Assembly: GCA_964417895.1 (NCBI GenBank)
Contig: CAYQJS010000003.1
Span: 1-64,000, forward strand
From: CAYQJS01 sp964417895
GTDB lineage: Bacteria; Chloroflexota; UBA6077; SHYK01
Length of the DNA: 64,000 bases
Direction of reading: 5' to 3'
Position 1 is the stretch's first letter. Each line of letters begins with the position of its first letter. The translations under genes and the position numbers were made by a program. Positions 26,756-37,099 of the stretch are shown here, piece by piece. Under the pieces are notes generated by a model. It was not told where the DNA came from and did no database searches. It saw nothing but the letters and a program-made list of their open reading frames with translations.

Positions 26756-26790
26756 TCCTCCCCAGCGACGTGAGCTCCTATTCTACCACT

Positions 26791-26906
26791 GCGGATTGCG
26801 GAGTTCGGATCGCGGATTGGGGGTTGCCCAGTTCACTGCTTGGGAACCCGCTTTCGGTACCATTGCTCCTGTGAAACCAATCCGCAATCCGCAATCCGCA
26901 ATCCGC
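26791..26906. repeat. Inverted-arm heptanucleotide element
   Basis: The left arm at 26791-26825 is five heptamers (GCGGATT, GCGGAGT, TCGGATC, GCGGATT, GGGGGTT). The right arm at 26879-26906 is AATCCGC repeated four times, the reverse complement of the left consensus. The 53-base centre has no recognised feature. The right arm ends four bases before the hemE ATG. A second element of the same design lies at 49252-49363. Confidence 0.85.
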
Positions 26907-26910
26907 CGCG

Positions 26911-27948
26911 ATGTCGGGTGAGGAGCGCATGCTCGCTGCGTGCCGGCTGGAAGCCGTGGACGCCACACCCGTCTGGTTCATGCGCCAGGCCGGGCGATGC
27001 CTCGCTCCCTATCGCCAGCTGCGGGAGCGCTACGACATTCTCACCATCGCCAAGACCCCCGAGCTGTGTGCACAGGTCACCACGATGCCCGTGAACATGT
27101 TCGGGGTCGACGCCGCGGTGATGTACGCGGACATCATGCTGCCGCTCGACGGCATGGGAGTCCCGTTTGTCATCGAGCCAGAGGTCGGCCCGATTATCGA
27201 GCACCCCATCCGCACTGCCGCCGATATCGCCGGCTTACGGGTGGTCGACGCGTGTGAGGCCACGCCTTACCTCTTCGAGACGATCGCTGCCCTGCGCCGT
27301 GACCTCGCGGGGCGGGCAGCGCTCGTCGGCTTTTCGGGAGCCCCCTTCACTCTCGCGTGCTACCTGGTGGAGGGGCGGCCGTCACGCGACTACGCTCGAG
27401 CGAAGGCCATGATGTTCGGTGAGCCCGAGCTGTGGGCCCGCTTGATGGAGACGCTGACCGAGGTCATCGTACGATACCTCCGGGCCCAGGCTGGGGCTGG
27501 CGCTCAGGTCATCCAGCTTTTCGACAGCTGGGTGGGATCGCTCGGGCCCAGCGCGTACCAGCGATTCGTCTTGCCATACACGACGCGCGTCTTCACGGAT
27601 GTTGGCAGCCTTGGTGTGCCGACGATTCACTTCGGCACCGGAACGGCAAGCCTGCTCGAGCTCATGGCGCGCGCTGGCAGCGACCTGATAAGCGTGGACT
27701 GGCGCGTGAACCTGGACGACGCATGGGCCCGCATCGGGTATGAGCATGGCATCCAGGGGAACCTCGACCCCGCCGTACTCCTGGCGCCGTTCGGGATGGT
27801 CGAGGATGCTGCCCGCGACGTCCTTCGGCGGGCAGCGGGTCGCAGCGGGCACATCTTCAACCTGGGCCACGGCGTGCTGCCGGACACCGATCCCGACGAC
27901 CTCAAACGCCTGGTCGACCTGGTGCATCGGACGAGTCCAGCTCAATGA
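26911..27948 (+). CDS. hemE: Uroporphyrinogen decarboxylase
   Basis: A 345-residue enzyme converting uroporphyrinogen III to coproporphyrinogen III. Signature sequences: TPVWFMRQAGRCLAPYRQLRERY near the N-terminus, with the substrate-binding Arg, YADIMLPLDGMGVPF (binding Asp), GFSGAPFTLACYLVEG and HIFNLGHGVLPDTDPDDLKRLV at the C-terminus. The ATG at 26911 lies directly after a heptamer array; an in-frame ATG at 26929 has a GAGGAG box but would shorten the conserved N-terminus. It overlaps hemH by four bases (ATGA). Confidence 0.97.
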   Translation: MSGEERMLAACRLEAVDATPVWFMRQAGRCLAPYRQLRERYDILTIAKTPELCAQVTTMPVNMFGVDAAVMYADIMLPLDGMGVPFVIEPEVGPIIEHPIRTAADIAGLRVVDACEATPYLFETIAALRRDLAGRAALVGFSGAPFTLACYLVEGRPSRDYARAKAMMFGEPELWARLMETLTEVIVRYLRAQAGAGAQVIQLFDSWVGSLGPSAYQRFVLPYTTRVFTDVGSLGVPTIHFGTGTASLLELMARAGSDLISVDWRVNLDDAWARIGYEHGIQGNLDPAVLLAPFGMVEDAARDVLRRAAGRSGHIFNLGHGVLPDTDPDDLKRLVDLVHRTSPAQ

Positions 27949-28901
27949 ATGCACACCACTCAATGATCGGCGTCCTCCTGATGAGCTTCGGAACCGCCGC
28001 CGGGCTCGACGACGTGCCGCGCTATCTCGCCAGTGTTCGCGGCGGCGCCACTCCCCCGGATGATCTGGTGGTGGAGCTCCGTCGGCGCTTCGAGCGGGTC
28101 GGCGGCTCGCCGCTCACGGCCATAACCCGGGCTCAGGCCTCGGCGCTCGAAACGCTCCTCAACGCCGAGGAACCCCGTGATGAACGGTATCGCGTACGCG
28201 TAGGGATGCGCCACGCGCCACCGTTCATCGCTGAGGGCCTGGCTGCCCTGGGGGATGCGCGCCGCGTCGTTGCCATCATCATGTCACCCCAGTACTCGCC
28301 CGCGGTGATGGCTGGCTACCTCCGGACCGTGGACGAAGCCGGAGCCTCCCTGCGCAACCGCAGTGAAGTGAGCGTCGCGGGTCCCTGGTGTGGTGTCGAC
28401 TCCTTCTTGAATGCGCTCGCCGAGCGCGTCCACGAGGGGCTGGATCGGCTCCCGCCCGATGAGCGCGATGCGACGCCCGTTGTGTTCACCGCTCACAGCC
28501 TGCCGCGGCGAGTGGCGGAAGCGGAGCCCGGGTATATTCAGCAGCTGAAGGACACGGCGTCGGCGGTCGCAGCGCGATCGGGGCTCTCGTCGGATCGATG
28601 GACGTTCGCCTATCAGAGCGCGGGACACACGCGAGACGAATGGCTCACGCCTGATGTCAAGGACCTGCTCCCCCACTTACGCTCCCGCGGGCACACTCGT
28701 GCGCTGGTGGCGCCCGTCCAATTCCTGGCGGGCCATCTCGAAGTGCTGTACGACATCGATGTCGCGGCTCGCGAGGAAGCGGACAGCGTCGGGATCAGGC
28801 TGGAGCGGATCGAGATGCTGAACACGCATCCCGGCCTGATCAGGGCACTGGCGGAAGTCGTCCGGCTGGAGCTGCGCGTTCCCACGACCCGAATGGGCTG
28901 A
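27945..28901 (+). CDS. hemH: Ferrochelatase
   Basis: A 318-residue chelatase that inserts Fe(II) into the porphyrin ring. Seen are GVLLMSFGTA at the start, VRVGMRHAPPFIAEGL, IIMSPQYSP, FTAHSLPRRV (metal-site His) and FAYQSAGHTRDEWLTPDV. The motif FTAHS(L/I)P fits coproporphyrin ferrochelatases of Gram-positive type as well as protoporphyrin enzymes; the distinction cannot be made here. Translationally coupled to hemE through the ATGA overlap. No hemY or hemQ is in the window. Confidence 0.95.
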   Translation: MNAHHSMIGVLLMSFGTAAGLDDVPRYLASVRGGATPPDDLVVELRRRFERVGGSPLTAITRAQASALETLLNAEEPRDERYRVRVGMRHAPPFIAEGLAALGDARRVVAIIMSPQYSPAVMAGYLRTVDEAGASLRNRSEVSVAGPWCGVDSFLNALAERVHEGLDRLPPDERDATPVVFTAHSLPRRVAEAEPGYIQQLKDTASAVAARSGLSSDRWTFAYQSAGHTRDEWLTPDVKDLLPHLRSRGHTRALVAPVQFLAGHLEVLYDIDVAAREEADSVGIRLERIEMLNTHPGLIRALAEVVRLELRVPTTRMG

Positions 28902-28931
28902 CTAGCGGGAATCTGGGGCGGAGAATCTGCG

Positions 28932-29936
28932 TTGAGCATGGACGTGGCAGCAGACCAGCGTCTCACTATTCGCGTTTGTCTCGATGAGGCCCAGCGGCTC
29001 CGAGCGCTAGGCGACGACGTGCGCCGGGGACTTGCCGCGGAGCGGAAGACGCTCCCTTGCAAGTATTTCTACGATGAGCGCGGGTCCGAGCTGTTCGAGC
29101 GCATCACTGAGCTCCCCGAGTACTACCAGACCCGAACCGAGCTGGGGATCCTCGCGTCCATAGCTGATGAGCTCATTGCCGACTTCGGTTTCCAGGAGTT
29201 GGTGGAGCTGGGCTCCGGCTCGGCCACGAAGACGCGCATTCTGCTGGATGCGATGGACCGCCGGGATCGCCTTGGGCGATACGTTCCGTTTGATGTTAGC
29301 GAAGCAGCGCTGCGCTCCAGCGCGGCCGATCTGCTCGGCCGTTACTCCGGACTCGTGGTCCACGGGGTCATCGGCGACTTCCTGTGCCACCTCGGCGAGG
29401 TCCCGCCGCCACGCGGGCGCCGCCTCGTGATCTTCCTGGGAAGCACCATCGGCAACCTGGATGCCGACGCGCGGCGCACGTTCCTCAGCGCTGTGAGGCA
29501 GCTCCTGGGTCCGGGCGACGCGTTCCTCCTCGGCATCGATCTGGTCAAGGATGTTGCTGTCCTTGAGGCGGCGTATGACGACAGTGCGGGCGTGACGGCG
29601 GAGTTCAATCGCAATATCCTGCGCGTGGTCAACCGCGAGCTGGGGGCGGACTTCAATCCGGAGGCTTTCCGCCACCTGGCCTTCTATAACCGGGCCGAGG
29701 ACCGGATCGAGATGCATCTGGTCGCGGAGCGCGCCCAGTGCGTCCGCGTGGCGGCCCTGGATCTGACCTTCGAAATCGCACCGGACGAAACGATCTGGAC
29801 CGAGATCTCCTGCAAATTCACCCGCGGGAGCACCGCCGCCATGCTGACCGACGCCGGCATGAGCCTCGCCCGCTGGTACGCGGACCCCCACGACCGCTTC
29901 GGCCTCGCCCTGGCCCTGGCGCCGTCGCTAGTATGA
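28932..29936 (+). CDS. egtD: L-histidine N-alpha-methyltransferase (EgtD-like)
   Basis: A 334-residue SAM-dependent methyltransferase. It shows KYFYDERGSELFERITELPEYY and the SAM motif LVELGSGSATKTRILLDA, then VFLGSTIGNLD and the C-terminal EIAPDETIWTEISCKFT (IxEISxK(F/Y)) that are diagnostic of EgtD. EgtD trimethylates histidine to hercynine, the first step of ergothioneine synthesis. A TTG at 28932 and an ATG at 28938 are both possible starts; GGAG lies before the TTG. No egtB or egtE is adjacent; they may be elsewhere. Confidence 0.93.
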   Translation: MSMDVAADQRLTIRVCLDEAQRLRALGDDVRRGLAAERKTLPCKYFYDERGSELFERITELPEYYQTRTELGILASIADELIADFGFQELVELGSGSATKTRILLDAMDRRDRLGRYVPFDVSEAALRSSAADLLGRYSGLVVHGVIGDFLCHLGEVPPPRGRRLVIFLGSTIGNLDADARRTFLSAVRQLLGPGDAFLLGIDLVKDVAVLEAAYDDSAGVTAEFNRNILRVVNRELGADFNPEAFRHLAFYNRAEDRIEMHLVAERAQCVRVAALDLTFEIAPDETIWTEISCKFTRGSTAAMLTDAGMSLARWYADPHDRFGLALALAPSLV

Positions 29937-30161
29937 GCCGGCCACGGGAACGAAGCGAGAGCGGGCTGCCGCGTCTTCAATATGGAGATCGGGTTCTGTA
30001 TAGTTGCCCAGCCAGCCGACGAGGAGCGGATCGTCGCGATCGTCGCGCAGCACAGCAAGAAGGCCTACAGGATCGGCCATGCGGTCCGCGATAACCAACG
30101 CCGCGTATCCATCGAGCCAGTCGGGCTCGTCAGCCAGGGGAGGCGCTTCGTCACGAAGTAG
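29937..30161 (+). pseudogene. purM: C-terminal remnant of phosphoribosylformylglycinamidine cyclo-ligase (purM)
   Basis: Directly after the egtD stop, the same frame stays open for 74 codons. From about codon 12 it reads like the end of PurM: CRVFNMEIGFCIVAQPADE, then KKAYRIGHAVRDNQRRVSIE and a GLVSQGRRF end. This matches the PurM C-terminal pattern RxFNxGxG...A..IG.V...RV(V)I. The ATP- and substrate-binding parts are missing and no separate start codon is evident until the internal ATG at 29982. The junction with egtD lies at a GAACGAAGCGAGAGCG sequence that resembles repeat sequence at about 41145-41165. It looks like a deletion remnant. The M16 gene start overlaps it in another frame. Confidence 0.75.
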
Positions 30162-31947
30162 GGGCGCCTCGTGGCGCGCCGTCGCGACCTTACTCGCCCT
30201 GGCCACGCTCCTCGCCGTCCCGGGGCCATCTCCAGTCCAGTCCTTCCCGAGCGCGGCGGCGAGCGCTCATATCGCGGCGCAAACCTCCGACGAGACGTCC
30301 GTTCTGCTCACCCTCTCCGCGACGGCCGAGATGCCGGACTCGAACGGAGATCCCGCTAGGGGGACGACCGGCGGCTCACTGCTGGTCCAGGTCACCCTCA
30401 GCAATCAGACTGCAACGACACTGGACGGTCTGGCGCTTCGCTTGCCCGTCCCCGCACGTGCGGTCGTCGCGGAGTCATGGTTTGGTGAGCCCGGGCAGCT
30501 TCCCGCGATCATGGAGGACGGCACCGCTATTTGGCGCGAGATTGTCCTCGAGGAAGGCGAGCGGCTCGGCCCGTTCGCCTATCGCCTCCTGCCGGATCTC
30601 GAGGCTGGGGCCGATGGCGCCGTGATCTTCAGGGAGGCCCGCGTTCGGCCCGAAGTCACGTGGAGCTATCCCGACGCCGGGCGCGCCGGCGCCCCTATGC
30701 TCCGTCTCAACGGCCTCTGGGGTGAGCACGGGCTCCGCCGCACCCTCCTTCCCTCGGGACTGACGGTCTTCACCCGGGAGCGCCCAGAGACCCCCACCAT
30801 CGCGTTGCTCATGGCGGTCCGTGCCGGCTCGCGCGATGAGGACGACGAGACAAGTGGTGGCTCCCACTGGTTGGAGCACGCGCATTTCCTGGGCACGGAG
30901 CGCCGACCGGGCCGCTACTTCGACGCCGAGATTGGCCGCGTCGGTGGCGCCTCCAATGCGAGCACCGGATGGGAGGCGACCGACTACTGGTACCTCGTGC
31001 CGGGCGAGTACTTCGATCTAGCGCTGGATGTACTCGCGGACCAAATGGTGAACAGCACTTTCCCCGCCCAGGAATTTGACCGCGAGCGTCAGGTCGTGTT
31101 CGAGGAGCTGAAGCTCAGGAACGACTCTCCGGGCACCCGGGCCTTCGACGAGTTCATCAATCTCGTCTTCCAGGTCAGTCCACTCCGCCGGCACCCGGCG
31201 GGCACTATCGAGAGCGTGCAATCCATTCCCATTGAGACGATCCTGGCTCACCGCGACCGACACTACTTCACCGGAAATATGGCGGTCGTGGCATCGGGGG
31301 ATATCGAGCACGACGATGCGGTCGCCGCCATTGGGCGCGCGTTTTCAGGCTTGCCTCAGGGGCCGCAGCTCGACAGGGCCTCTGTCCCGGAGCCATTTCA
31401 GACCGAGCCCCGCTACCTGGAGGTAGAGACGGGCTCGCAGGTGGCGGAAATCCGCCTCGGGTGGTCGGCGCCGGGAGATGATCACCCCGACTCTCTGGCC
31501 ATGTTCTTTCTTGACGATATTCTCGGGGACACCGGGCGGCGCCTCAGCGAAGAGATCCGTGATCGCCGTGCCCTCGCCACCTCAGTCGGCAGCAGTTATT
31601 TCGTGTTCAGCGATGCTGGAGCGCTGATGCTTTCCGCTACGACACGTCCGGACCAAGGGGAGGAAGTTGCCCGTTTGATCCTCGACGAGGTCCGGCGTAT
31701 TCAGGACGGCGACGTGACGGAGGAGGATCTGCAAGTGAGCCTCCGGGCAGCAGCCGGCCGTCGAGCGCTGAGCGAGGAAACGAACCTTGGGCAAACGGGG
31801 CGTGCCACGGTCGAGGTGTCGGGGACGCTGGACTCGTTTGACGAGTATCTGGCGCGACTTGGGTCCGTGACCCCGGAGGACGTGCAACGCGTGGCCGAGA
31901 CGTACCTTGACCTCGCCAACTATACCCTCGTCATCGTGCGGTCCTGA
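30079..31947 (+). CDS. Exported M16 family zinc peptidase (insulinase type)
   Basis: About 622 residues. A hydrophobic export segment (AVATLLALATLLAVPG, about residues 35-50) precedes an extra N-terminal domain of roughly 150 residues (beta-rich, VQVTLSNQTATTLDGLALRLP). Then comes the M16 domain with the inverted zinc motif HxxEH as HWLEH (His263, Glu266, His267) and the distal Glu in QVVFEELKLRND. The second M16-like half contains LGWSAPGDDHPDSLAMFFLDDIL. The start is uncertain: ATG at 30079 has AGGA upstream, while TTG at 30004 is also in frame. It overlaps the next gene by one base. It probably degrades peptides outside the membrane, upstream of a peptide transporter block. Confidence 0.87.
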   Translation: MRSAITNAAYPSSQSGSSARGGASSRSRGASWRAVATLLALATLLAVPGPSPVQSFPSAAASAHIAAQTSDETSVLLTLSATAEMPDSNGDPARGTTGGSLLVQVTLSNQTATTLDGLALRLPVPARAVVAESWFGEPGQLPAIMEDGTAIWREIVLEEGERLGPFAYRLLPDLEAGADGAVIFREARVRPEVTWSYPDAGRAGAPMLRLNGLWGEHGLRRTLLPSGLTVFTRERPETPTIALLMAVRAGSRDEDDETSGGSHWLEHAHFLGTERRPGRYFDAEIGRVGGASNASTGWEATDYWYLVPGEYFDLALDVLADQMVNSTFPAQEFDRERQVVFEELKLRNDSPGTRAFDEFINLVFQVSPLRRHPAGTIESVQSIPIETILAHRDRHYFTGNMAVVASGDIEHDDAVAAIGRAFSGLPQGPQLDRASVPEPFQTEPRYLEVETGSQVAEIRLGWSAPGDDHPDSLAMFFLDDILGDTGRRLSEEIRDRRALATSVGSSYFVFSDAGALMLSATTRPDQGEEVARLILDEVRRIQDGDVTEEDLQVSLRAAAGRRALSEETNLGQTGRATVEVSGTLDSFDEYLARLGSVTPEDVQRVAETYLDLANYTLVIVRS

Positions 31948-33323
31948 TGCCAGATACCCGAGACGAGATGGACGCCCTGGGGGCCGGACCCCACCGCCTG
32001 TCGCGGCGACGTCTGCTGGCCCTGGGCGTTGGCGCCGGGGTTGCTGCGATAGCGCCGGTTCCGAGGACGGTCGCGGCTGCAGCGGCGGCCCGGTCGCCCG
32101 TCGGCCACGTGCTTCCCAACGGACTCGTCGTCGTCATGGAAGACCGACGCAGCGCCGACACGCTGGCCGTCCAGCTCACGGCCCGCGCGGGTGGCCGCGA
32201 CACACCGGATGCGCCCGGACTGGCGCTCCTCGTGTCGCGGATGATGTTTCAGGGGACCGGTAGCTACCCGTCGGAGACCGCGCTGCAACGAGCGGCAGCG
32301 CTGGTCGGCGGCGAGGTCAGGCGGGGCACGTCTGAAGAGACAAGTCTCTTCACCAGTGTCGTGCCGGCGTTCGAAGCGGGCGTCGCTTTCGACCTGCTTT
32401 CCAGCCTGGTGCTCGACCCGCTATTGGAAGAAAACGCCCTGGCGCGGGTGAAGGAGATCGCGCTCCAGGACCTGGCGCGAGGTAGAACGAGCCCGAGCCG
32501 GCTGGTGGCCGACCTGTTTCAATCCAGCATCTTTGCCGGCCACCCTCTTGGAACGCCGGTCATCGGCACGCCGGAGAGCATCGCAGCAACGACGCGGGCG
32601 TCGCTCTTGCAAGCGCGCGAGCGCCTCTGGCAAGCTCGCAACCTGGTGCTGACCATCGTGGGGCGACTGAGTGTGGAGGATGCGCTCGTTCACGCCGAGA
32701 CCTACTTCGGCGCACTTCCTCCCGGGGCCCGCAACGAGCGTCCATCCATGCCGGTGCCGGCTGTCGACGCCCCACGCACTGTCGTCGGCGAGGCCGGCCA
32801 GCAGCAAGCGCAGTATCGCCTGGGCTTCGTAGCCCCAGGTTTGAACCACCCGGATCGCTACGCCTTCGTGCTCCTCGATACACTGGTCTCTGACTATCTG
32901 TACGACGAGCTCCGGACCGAGCGAGGCCTCGCCTACTTCGCCGGATCCGACTACCTGCCTTACAGCGACGCCGGCACCTGGGTCGCGGCAGCCAACGTGG
33001 ACCCACAGAACCTGGAGCTGGCGCTGAGTCTAACGTTGAACATCGTGCGTCAGCTGCGGGTGGTGCCCTGGAGATCCACCGCGCTGGATGCCGCGAAAGG
33101 ACTGATCGCCGGCCGGCAGGTGCTTGAAGAGGAGACGAACGCCGCGCGCGCCGAACGGCTCAGTTCGCAGCTGACTCTGGGCACCCAGTCGACCGACGAA
33201 TACGTCCGACGCCTCCAGGCAGTGACGCCCGAGGACGTCGCCCGGGTCGCTCAGACGTACCTGCATCCCGATCGCGCGACGGTCGCGATCGTCCGCCCCA
33301 GGGGAGGGGCTGGCGGGCCGTAG
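31947..33323 (+). CDS. M16 peptidase-like protein, non-catalytic partner, Tat-exported
   Basis: A 458-residue M16-family protein without the HxxEH zinc motif: the equivalent region reads DAPGLALLVSRMMFQG. The N-terminus has a twin-arginine signal (RLSRRRLLALG with Arg20-22, then a hydrophobic stretch and AAAAAARSP). Paired active and inactive M16 genes in tandem usually form a heterodimer, as in mitochondrial processing peptidase and many bacterial pairs. The GLNHPDRYAFVLLDTLV segment mirrors the partner's second domain. The ATG overlaps the stop of the catalytic gene by one base, supporting co-assembly. Downstream, 49 bases on, begins an oligopeptide transporter operon. Confidence 0.85.
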   Translation: MPDTRDEMDALGAGPHRLSRRRLLALGVGAGVAAIAPVPRTVAAAAAARSPVGHVLPNGLVVVMEDRRSADTLAVQLTARAGGRDTPDAPGLALLVSRMMFQGTGSYPSETALQRAAALVGGEVRRGTSEETSLFTSVVPAFEAGVAFDLLSSLVLDPLLEENALARVKEIALQDLARGRTSPSRLVADLFQSSIFAGHPLGTPVIGTPESIAATTRASLLQARERLWQARNLVLTIVGRLSVEDALVHAETYFGALPPGARNERPSMPVPAVDAPRTVVGEAGQQQAQYRLGFVAPGLNHPDRYAFVLLDTLVSDYLYDELRTERGLAYFAGSDYLPYSDAGTWVAAANVDPQNLELALSLTLNIVRQLRVVPWRSTALDAAKGLIAGRQVLEEETNAARAERLSSQLTLGTQSTDEYVRRLQAVTPEDVARVAQTYLHPDRATVAIVRPRGGAGGP

Positions 33324-33372
33324 CCCCGCCTTTTCACTGGTCCATCACAGAGAAGCCCCGTGGAGGAAAAGC

Positions 33373-35013
33373 ATGCTGACGAGCGCACGACTTCTGGCGG
33401 TGCTCATACTGGGCCTCGTTGTCAGCTTCCCGGCTTCGCCGACCACACTCTCTCAGCAGCCACCTGAGCCGCGGCGCGGCGGCATCCTCCGCTCTGCTGA
33501 ACTCGGCGGCGCGCCACGTCTCCTGCATCCATACCCCGAGCCCCAGCAATACACCTCACCGTGGGTCCAGGCTGCGAGCCTGATGTGGGCAGGGCTCATC
33601 GACCTCGACTACGACACACTGGACTACGTTGCCGACCCGCGGACCTCGATGGCCACTGGACTGCCGACGATCTCCAACGAGGGCCGGACCTTCACGTTCA
33701 CGCTGCGGCAGGACATCAGGTGGAGCGACGCGCGTCCGATCACGTCGGCCGATTTTCAGTTCGCCTGGGACAACGCGCGCCTGGAGGAGAACAACTGGGT
33801 CGGGTACGACAGTACCATCGAGCGGATCGAGTCGTTCAGCACGCCGGATCCCAGGACCGTGGAGGTGACCCTCAAAGAGCAACTAGCGCGCTTCCTCGCT
33901 CTGGGGATCGCGTCGGGCATCGGGCCAGTGCCCAGGCACGTGTGGGAGGGCAAGCCCTGGCTCGATCCTCAGGCGAACCCGGAGGTATTGCGGCCGTCAG
34001 TAGTCAGCGGGCCGTACCTGCCCAGGGAGTTGTCCGTCGAGAGGCACTCTTACACCCGGAACCCCAACTGGTGGGGCAAGCCACCCAATCTGGACGAGAT
34101 CGTATTCGTCGCCGCCTCGCCGACGACCACGCTGGAGCTGCTCAGGACCCGGCAAGTCGAGTGGGCGCACAATTTCCCTCCGGCTCAGTTCGAGGACGCC
34201 AGGCGGATCCCACATGCCAATCTCCTGGAGTGGACCAGCGCGGCAGGCTCGTACCGCGTGATGGAGTTCAACCTCGCTCGGCCGCTCCTGGCGGACAAGC
34301 GGTTCCGGGAAGCGCTGGCCCGCGCCGCTAATCGCGCGGACCTCGTCCAGCTGGAGGACGATCTGGCCGTGCCGCAATTCGGCATCTATACGCAGAACAG
34401 CCGGTGGCGCAACGACAACGTGGAGCGGTACGACTTCGACCTTCCCCGAGCGCGGCGGATCTTGCAGGAGGCTGGCTTCACGCTTGATGCCGGCAGGCTG
34501 AGGGACCGGGGAGGCCAGCCCGTCCGGTTGGAGATCCTCTGGCCCACGACGAGCCAGCCTCGCGGGAAGATCGCCACGTATCTCCAGCAACAGTGGCGCG
34601 ACCTGGGAATCGAGACAACGGTGAATGGCCTCGAGTTCAATACCTTCGTGGACAAGCACCAGCGGCAAAAAGACTTCGACGTGGTGATGGGGACCTGGGG
34701 CTCGGCCCTCGATCCCGATAGCGCACGAAGCATTTTCACTACCGGGGGAACTCAGAACGCAACCGGCTACAGCAACCCGCGCATCGATCAGCTATTCGAA
34801 CAGGGGGCGCGCGAGCAGGACGACACTCGGCGCAAGGAGATCTACGACGAGATCCAGAGGATCCTGCAGGACGACCTCGCTATGTACCCCATGATCACTC
34901 TCAAGTCCTTTACGGCCGTTGACAGGAGGGTGGCGGGCATATTCGCGCGGAAGGGCGACGACCTCCTCACTGACAACAATGCTCAATTCTTGGATTGGTT
35001 CATCGCCGAGTGA
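33373..35013 (+). CDS. Peptide ABC transporter substrate-binding protein, family 5
   Basis: A 546-residue exported binding protein. The signal peptide (LLAVLILGLVVSFPASPTTLS) has no lipobox cysteine, so unlike its relatives in this window it is not a lipoprotein. Family motifs include FTFTLRQDIRWSDARPITSADFQFAWDN and the C-terminal YPMITLKSF. It is followed by two permease genes in the Opp/Dpp order, which makes it the cognate receptor for them. Predicted ligands are peptides, consistent with the upstream exported M16 peptidases. Confidence 0.92.
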   Translation: MLTSARLLAVLILGLVVSFPASPTTLSQQPPEPRRGGILRSAELGGAPRLLHPYPEPQQYTSPWVQAASLMWAGLIDLDYDTLDYVADPRTSMATGLPTISNEGRTFTFTLRQDIRWSDARPITSADFQFAWDNARLEENNWVGYDSTIERIESFSTPDPRTVEVTLKEQLARFLALGIASGIGPVPRHVWEGKPWLDPQANPEVLRPSVVSGPYLPRELSVERHSYTRNPNWWGKPPNLDEIVFVAASPTTTLELLRTRQVEWAHNFPPAQFEDARRIPHANLLEWTSAAGSYRVMEFNLARPLLADKRFREALARAANRADLVQLEDDLAVPQFGIYTQNSRWRNDNVERYDFDLPRARRILQEAGFTLDAGRLRDRGGQPVRLEILWPTTSQPRGKIATYLQQQWRDLGIETTVNGLEFNTFVDKHQRQKDFDVVMGTWGSALDPDSARSIFTTGGTQNATGYSNPRIDQLFEQGAREQDDTRRKEIYDEIQRILQDDLAMYPMITLKSFTAVDRRVAGIFARKGDDLLTDNNAQFLDWFIAE

Positions 35014-35060
35014 TGCCCGCACCCCTGCCCTCTCTTAAAGGGACAGGGGGCCTGCGCTAG

Positions 35061-35995
<935 letters not shown>

Positions 35996-35996
<1 letters not shown>

Positions 35997-36970
35997 TGAG
36001 CGAGACCACGTCCCGTCCAGCGCCTCGATTGCGGCGAGGCGAAGCCGCGGTCCGGTCGTCGGCCACGGTTGACGCGGGCCCGGGGGTTCCGGAGCCGGGT
36101 CCGCAGCCGCGCGGCGCCTATGCCCGCGCATGGGCCAAGCTGCGCCATGATCCTGTGACGCTCATAGCGGGGGCCGTGCTCGCCGTGATCGTGTGCATTA
36201 CTTTGCTTGCACCCTGGATCGCGGATACGTTCCTGCAGACCACGCCTGAGAGGATCATGCGCACACCGGCCGGCCGTATCGCGGTGCTGCAACCGCCCGG
36301 GCCCAGCTATCCGCTCGGGACTGATGACCTGGGGCGCGACGCGTTGACCCGGCTGCTCTTTGCCGGCCAGGTGTCTCTGACTATCGGCTTTCTAGTAGCT
36401 CTCGTATCGATCGTCGTCGGCACGTTCGCCGGGCTCGTGGCCGGGTACTTCGGGGGCTGGGTCGACGACGTCGTAAATGCGATGGTCCAGTTTGTCTTCA
36501 ACATCCCCGGTCTGTTCGTGCTCATCATCCTCTCCCTCTTGCTTCGGCCGGACGTGCTGCTGCTCTCCCTCATCTTTGGATTCTTCTTCTGGCCCGGTAC
36601 GGCCCGGCAGGTGCGAGGGGTGGTGCTGTCGGTGCGCGCTCTCGATTACATCACGGCGGCCCGTGCCCTGGGGGCGAGCAACGCGCGCATCATGCTGCGC
36701 CACATCCTGCCCAACGTCGCCAACATCGTCATGGTCGTGGCGGGGCTCGACGTCGCTGCCGCGATACTGGGCGAGTCGGCGCTGAGCTTCCTCGGCTTCG
36801 GGGTCCAGGTGCCGCTGGCAAGCTGGGGCAACATGCTGAGCGGCTCCCAGGACATGTTCCGCAAGGCCCCGTGGTTGGTCTACCCCCCTGGCGTGATGAT
36901 CTTCACAACCGTGCTGAGCGTCGTCCTGGTCGCAGACGGCTTGCGCGACGCCTTCGACCCACGGGTCTAG
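35996..36970 (+). CDS. Oligopeptide ABC transporter permease, DppC/OppC type
   Basis: A 324-residue permease, partner of the DppB-type gene just upstream. About 45 N-terminal residues are proline- and glycine-rich and cytoplasmic. YPLGTDDLGRDALTRLLFAG is the OppC hallmark, and the EAA loop is ARALGASNARIMLRHILPN. No ATPase gene follows immediately; the two ATPase genes at 42303-44745 may energise both permease pairs. A gap of 129 bases separates it from the next binding-protein gene. Confidence 0.95.
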
Positions 36971-37099
36971 CGTTCCGACCAAATCGTCCGGTGGCCCGTC
37001 AAAGGTGAGGGCTCGCAATCCGGACGCCGCCGCCCGCAAGCTGCGATACTTGTAGGGCATCCACTGGGGTAGCGGGCGAGGAGTGGCGGAGGTGACACC

